NCBI GenBank assembly: GCA_903772945.1 | Contig: CAICTM010001882.1 | Span: 1-21,162 of the forward strand | DNA: 21,162 bases | Source: Seminavis robusta | Lineage: Eukaryota > Bacillariophyta > Bacillariophyceae > Naviculales > Naviculaceae | Direction of reading: 5' to 3' | Shown: positions 17,521 to 21,162 of the stretch, piece by piece | How the letters are laid out: every line of letters begins with the position of its first letter | How positions within the stretch are numbered: the stretch's first letter is position 1 | Notes under the pieces: model-generated | Database searches by the model: none | What the model was told of the DNA's origin: nothing | What the model saw: the letters and a program-made list of their open reading frames with translations, nothing else | Translations under genes and position numbers: made by a program

Positions 17521-19626
17521 CTACTTGGCCTGAGCCTCCAAATAGTTATTACAGTCCTCCACGATTTCCTTTGTTTCTGGAAGACTGTCAATGAGCTTCT
17601 TGATAGTTCGCAACTTCTGCGCCTTTTCGCAAGGCGATCCCGCCTTGAGACTCTTGAGTGTGTCCTTCAAGTTCTTGGCTTCCAAGACGATGGTCGTGAA
17701 GCTGAGCATGACACAGGCAACAGACGCAAACTGAGCCAGCTTGATGACATTGGTAGTTGCCCTCGACATGGCACAACGCATGTTGGAAGGCGCGGCTACA
17801 AGATCGGTAGGAGTAGGCTTGGTAACTTGTGGTTCCCCCTCCAAGGAGGCAGAAGCGTCTGCAGAGTCTTTCTTGTCGCTGGAATCGTTTTCACCAACAA
17901 CAACGTCCATGGTTTTGTCGTCATCAGACGCATCATCACCATCCAAAGTTTGGGCAGTTGTCTCCTTGCTTTCTTCTGTGGCGTCCTGCTCCGCCGCAGG
18001 CACAACATCGCTAGCCTCAACGGCAGTGTCCTTTTCGAGGGCCACCTCTACTTCGTCTTCGTCGTCGTCATCAATGTCGCTGAGAGACGCCGTTTTCTTC
18101 TTCGGCGACACAACCACCTCTTCTTGTTGGAGGTCGTCATCGCCGTCAATGTCGCTGAGAGACGCCGTTTTCTTCTTTGGCAACACAACCACCTCGTCGT
18201 CGTCGTCAATGTCGTTGAGAGAAGCCGTCTTCATCGGCTTTTCTTCAATGGCGGGCTCGTCTTTTGATTCCGCAACGATTGTCGTTTCCGCCCCTTCTGC
18301 TTCGTCGGTTGTTGTTGCGGCTCCCTCGTCATTCTCAGCCATTGCATCTTCGTTGGTGGTGGTTGTCGTCTCGTCGTCCTCCACTTCTGTTTCTTCCGTC
18401 ACAACGGGCACTACAGGAGGCTTTGGCGCTCGCGACTTCCAATACGCCACAGTCCGCTTTCCGGATTGCATGTCAATGTAATGCTTGGCATCGACATGCC
18501 CCTTGGCAATGCAATCCCTGAGCACGGTCGTGACGCCCAACAAGGACTGCACCAAATCGTGCAACGCCAAAATCTTGTTGGCGAGTTGATTGGGTTGACT
18601 GTAGTACGTAAACGCCTCGGTTCCAGTGGATGCCGCGGCAGCCGACGCTCCAAACAAAATGGACGCCATCAAGAGCGGTGGCCCTGCCGGAGACAAAATG
18701 GCCGCGGCAGCGACAAACTGTACGGCAATGGAAGCGACACCTGTAAACCCGGACGTGAGTCCAATCATGCTGGATCCCAAACCAATATGATCGTTCTTTT
18801 TGGACGTGTGTTCGAGGGTATCGGCAATTTCGTCAATGAATTGACTCGAGTAGCGGAGCATGAGCAAGGCGCGATCGTACGAGTCAATCATGTGTGCCAT
18901 GCCCGCCTGACGACGCGCTTCGTCGTCATGAGAAAAAGTCTCAACGACATAGTCCATGGTAAACAGGGGAGCGCACTTGCCACAGACGGTAATCTTTTCC
19001 TTTTTGAATGCTTTACACGCATGCTTGGCACAGACCGGCGACGTACAAACGAGACAGAGAGGATGTCTCCTCCGCGCCTTGATGCGATTGACAACACCCA
19101 CGAGCATCTTTCGTCTCTGCCGTTCTTCCGTGGTCCTAAGGAATTCTTCCCGTCGCTTCTTTTGTTCGTGAAGACAGGTCGAACAGTACTGATGAAAGAG
19201 CTGGACATTGGGAATGGCCTTGCCACCAAATTCCACTTCCAAATTGGCTTTGCGCATATTTTCCAACGCCATGAACGCGTCGTTCAGTTCCATACTCTTG
19301 GCCAAGACTTGATCCTGTTTCTGCTGTTCTTCTTCCGACAGTGGAGGACGATTAATCGTGTCGAGATCAATCTGAGTTTCTTCGTCTTCGCTCTCTTCCA
19401 GTGAAACTGTCTTGTCCTCTTCGTCGCCGGACGACTTGGCCAAACTCAGCATGTCATCTTCCTCCTCTTCGTCCGGTGGAGCTTCGGTGCTGGTGTCGAG
19501 AGAGTTGGAACCGTCAGAGCTGCTGTCTTGACGGTCCTCTACTATGCCAGCGTCTACTACTACAGAATCTGTTCGTTCTGAAAGCACATCTTCCACCAGT
19601 GGTGCTGCTGTTAACGCTGTTGCCAT
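17521..19626 (-). CDS. Zinc-finger protein with an apolipoprotein-L-like membrane core
   Basis: An intronless 701-residue protein; the ATG at 19626 starts MATALTAAPL. Residues 30-100 are acidic and Ser-rich. Residues 148-218 hold CxxC pairs at 148/151, 191/194 and 215/218 plus C199 and C204, the layout of a cross-brace zinc finger (FYVE/PHD-like), with basic residues between. Residues about 283-335 form a long Gly/Ala-rich hydrophobic hairpin (GLTSGFTGVASIAVQFVAAA), followed by amphipathic helices to about 375. Residues 400-610 are acidic low complexity with three KTASL(S/N)DID repeats. Residues 620-700 contain a second hydrophobic helix (ASVACVMLSFTTIVLEAKNL) followed by a charged helical end. 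The hairpin plus the C-terminal hydrophobic helix and EAKNL-type segment recall the apolipoprotein L family (membrane insertion). Association with an intracellular membrane is inferred. The resemblance is by pattern only. Confidence 0.75.
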   Translation of the reverse strand: MATALTAAPLVEDVLSERTDSVVVDAGIVEDRQDSSSDGSNSLDTSTEAPPDEEEEDDMLSLAKSSGDEEDKTVSLEESEDEETQIDLDTINRPPLSEEEQQKQDQVLAKSMELNDAFMALENMRKANLEVEFGGKAIPNVQLFHQYCSTCLHEQKKRREEFLRTTEERQRRKMLVGVVNRIKARRRHPLCLVCTSPVCAKHACKAFKKEKITVCGKCAPLFTMDYVVETFSHDDEARRQAGMAHMIDSYDRALLMLRYSSQFIDEIADTLEHTSKKNDHIGLGSSMIGLTSGFTGVASIAVQFVAAAAILSPAGPPLLMASILFGASAAAASTGTEAFTYYSQPNQLANKILALHDLVQSLLGVTTVLRDCIAKGHVDAKHYIDMQSGKRTVAYWKSRAPKPPVVPVVTEETEVEDDETTTTTNEDAMAENDEGAATTTDEAEGAETTIVAESKDEPAIEEKPMKTASLNDIDDDDEVVVLPKKKTASLSDIDGDDDLQQEEVVVSPKKKTASLSDIDDDDEDEVEVALEKDTAVEASDVVPAAEQDATEESKETTAQTLDGDDASDDDKTMDVVVGENDSSDKKDSADASASLEGEPQVTKPTPTDLVAAPSNMRCAMSRATTNVIKLAQFASVACVMLSFTTIVLEAKNLKDTLKSLKAGSPCEKAQKLRTIKKLIDSLPETKEIVEDCNNYLEAQAK
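18071..18237. repeat. Coding repeats encoding KTASL(S/N)DID
   Basis: A 50-bp segment at 18071-18120 recurs almost exactly at 18146-18195, and a third, shorter copy begins at 18206. The spacing is 75 and 60 bp, so the frame is kept. They lie in the acidic linker of the zinc-finger/ApoL-like protein (residues about 466-520). The high DNA identity of the first two copies suggests recent expansion. Confidence 0.85.
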
Positions 19627-19801
19627 TGTTGTTCTTTCTGTGTGTATTGTTGTTTTCTTCTGATGATATTGTCTTTATTCAATTGTTTTTATACCTGGTC
19701 GGAATTTGCCGGTAATCGGTGGAAGCGACCAAAGCAGGTACAGTACCGTAGGTGATGATTGATTGCCCGGCAACGTGGCGGCTGCGCAACAAAGAGAGAA
19801 A

Positions 19802-20137
19802 ATGGCAGAGCAAGGAAATGTGGCTGAAACGCTGAAACCAAGCACAGTTCGTTGGCGGGTCTTTTGTCGGAGTACCGGTTTCCCAAATTTTAACGAATAC
19901 TCAAGAGTGATACTTAAATTTGCGAGGTCGCAAGACTCCCCGGTTTCTTCTTGGTACTCAGTTCTACAGGAAATTTCTCGTAAACCCCAATCAAGGGGTC
20001 ACTCGCTGGTTTTTATCAGGGACTTAAGCCCCTTGGACGCACAAACACTCTCCCGGAAGGGTGCGCGCTTCCGAGGGATTGGATTCAAAGCGGGACTCCA
20101 ATTCAGTGGTGACAACGGCAACGGCACAACTTTCTAA
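19802..20137 (+). CDS. Small unrecognised basic ORF, divergent from the zinc-finger/ApoL-like gene
   Basis: The ATG at 19802 gives 111 residues beginning MAEQGNVAETLK. The frame is also open 13 codons upstream but has no ATG there. The product is basic and Ser/Arg-rich, with no signal peptide, membrane segment or recognised motif. It starts 175 bp from the divergently transcribed neighbour, so the two could share a promoter. A 65-codon antisense frame overlaps its start. It could be non-coding. Confidence 0.3.
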   Translation: MAEQGNVAETLKPSTVRWRVFCRSTGFPNFNEYSRVILKFARSQDSPVSSWYSVLQEISRKPQSRGHSLVFIRDLSPLDAQTLSRKGARFRGIGFKAGLQFSGDNGNGTTF

Positions 20138-20470
20138 CTAGCTAGCTATTTCGTCTCCTGGAGACGATTTGCTTTAGGGGTAATGGTACCGATGGGGGCA
20201 GAGGTTTGAATTATACCCGGCGCGCATTACTTAGAAGGCCCTGTAGAAGTCTACGTATTCGACTAGAAAAAAGAGAGAGACTCACGAAAAACGTGTTGAT
20301 CCTGCTTTGAAGTTATATAAGGGTGTCCTGTAATGTTTACAGAGAACACGAATGTTCCGAATGGAGAAGCCAATGGTTCTCGGCTTTTTGTGAGAAAGGT
20401 AATGTGAGGGATGGTTGCCCCCCCATGATTATTCAACCGACAACGGCTGCAAGATTCGGCTTTTTTCTCA
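20138..20470. other. Intergenic, no gene seen
   Basis: No ORF of note. An ATG at 20352 begins a 13-codon frame that stops at a TGA overlapping a potential donor (GTGAGAAAG). With the polypyrimidine-AG at 20461-20471 this could be a first exon and intron of the following gene, but the tested phases do not match. Confidence 0.35.
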
Positions 20471-20471
20471 G

Positions 20472-20915
20472 GTCAAGTCAAATCTATCCTTGTGGAACAT
20501 GAATTGGAGACTATTATGCCACGTATTTTTTATGTAACGGAGCAAGACTACACTTTCAGTACCAGATGGTTTTATGACGGAGAAGTTTTACACACCAAGA
20601 TGAAGGGTAAGCAGTTCCCGATTATCAGCAATTCTGCGGACAACTGGACACAAATTCAGGGATATACTGCAGTGGTGGTTATTGGTACATTCATGGCGAT
20701 ACTGTCAAAACTGGGCTTACGTGGTGTTATCAAGGGTGGCGAACCATGAGTGGTTTGTTCTTATTGAAGAAGCTGGATTGGATCCAAAGAACTTTGCCAT
20801 GCCACAACGAATGAGAGACATGTTTGCAAGATTTAAGGATACTTTTGGGCTTTCTGTCCTAGGAAAAGATCAATACGATGAAATGTTCCAGCGAGAAGAC
20901 GGGTTCTTGTTATAA
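20472..20915 (+). pseudogene. Unrecognised gene in two frames (spliced or frameshifted)
   Basis: A frame open from a strong acceptor-like TTTTTTCTCAG (ending at 20471) reads VKSILVEHELETIMPRIFYV and runs to a TGA at 20747. The neighbouring frame then carries a natural-looking end (WFVLIEEAGLDPKNFAMPQR through EDGFLL) with a stop at 20913-20915. A good donor (GTAAGC at 20607) exists, but the nearby acceptors at 20659 and 20672 do not lead into the second frame. Either another intron or a frameshift near 20740 is needed. No domain was recognised, and no start codon is certain. Confidence 0.4.
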
Positions 20916-21162
20916 GTAAAACGGTAGGGATATAGGGTAAATTAATCTTATATAAAAATTTTATTACTACAACTACCTTTCTGAGATTCGAATTGAACCT
21001 CGTACGTCATTCAATGTCAGTCATTGAAAAAAGATCAAGCGTCCAATCAAATACACAGGCGACCCCGAAAAATTAGGAGCCAATTTTTAAAATGTGAAGA
21101 ACGCAAGGCGACTTTCTTGTGCATGTACATGCGTTGACTGTTTCCCGTCAATACAATACTAT
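20916..21162. other. Window end, no feature seen
   Basis: AT-rich sequence directly after the stop (TATATAAAAATTTTATTA) could hold a 3' end signal for the preceding gene. Nothing else is recognisable. Confidence 0.4.

Noticed and set aside
17491..19404. Three long plus-strand ORFs (17491-18267, 17741-18481, 18466-19404)
   Set aside because: All are antisense to the 701-residue zinc-finger/ApoL-like gene. Their Ser/Val/Arg-rich content reflects the complement of acidic codons.
20978..21002. tRNA T-arm-like sequence on the minus strand (GGTTCAATTCGAATC)
   Set aside because: The flanking bases do not form a 5-bp T stem, and no acceptor or anticodon arms could be found nearby.

Overview
The window looks like nuclear DNA from a microbial eukaryote, most likely a diatom or another stramenopile. 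The grounds are short GT-AG introns (67-94 bp), AT-moderate composition, a heat-shock-factor-type regulator, a leucine-rich-repeat (LRR) pseudogene with a cysteine-rich tail, a Ty3/gypsy remnant and a PIF/Harbinger DNA transposon. The lineage is inferred; no rRNA or organelle marker is present.

Layout. 1-2600 is gene-poor. It holds a two-copy tandem duplication (131-395), a CA-rich microsatellite, and a small transposon-like unit (1350-1722) whose ~40-bp inverted ends enclose 15 perfect copies of an 11-bp motif. 2639-3850 (minus) is a broken LRR gene. 4087-~7240 (minus) is a decayed Ty3/gypsy element with a 3' LTR, integrase tail, reverse transcriptase, protease fragment and gag zinc knuckle. 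A second LTR copy sits inside its pol region in the opposite orientation, flanked by a 5-bp target duplication (TCTTA). 7783-12075 is a two-gene PIF/Harbinger element: convergent accessory and DDE-transposase genes lie between inverted ends that share a 40-bp perfect block.

The right half carries host genes: a probable organelle-targeted RbfA-like ribosome-assembly protein (12628-13470, minus), a three-exon heat shock factor (14765-16434, plus), an uncertain reading frame with a competing antisense frame (16595-17209), and an intronless 701-residue zinc-finger protein with an apolipoprotein-L-like hydrophobic core and tail (17521-19626, minus). A small unrecognised ORF diverges from that gene, and a broken or spliced unrecognised gene lies near 20474-20915.

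The transposase and accessory protein plausibly act together to mobilise the Harbinger element, as in other two-gene PIF/Harbinger elements. The host genes show no sign of being a functional cluster. The most unusual items are the zinc-finger/ApoL-like protein, the accessory protein without a recognisable Myb domain, the inverted-repeat unit packed with 11-mers, and the antisense solo LTR that now supplies the start codon of the reverse-transcriptase ORF.
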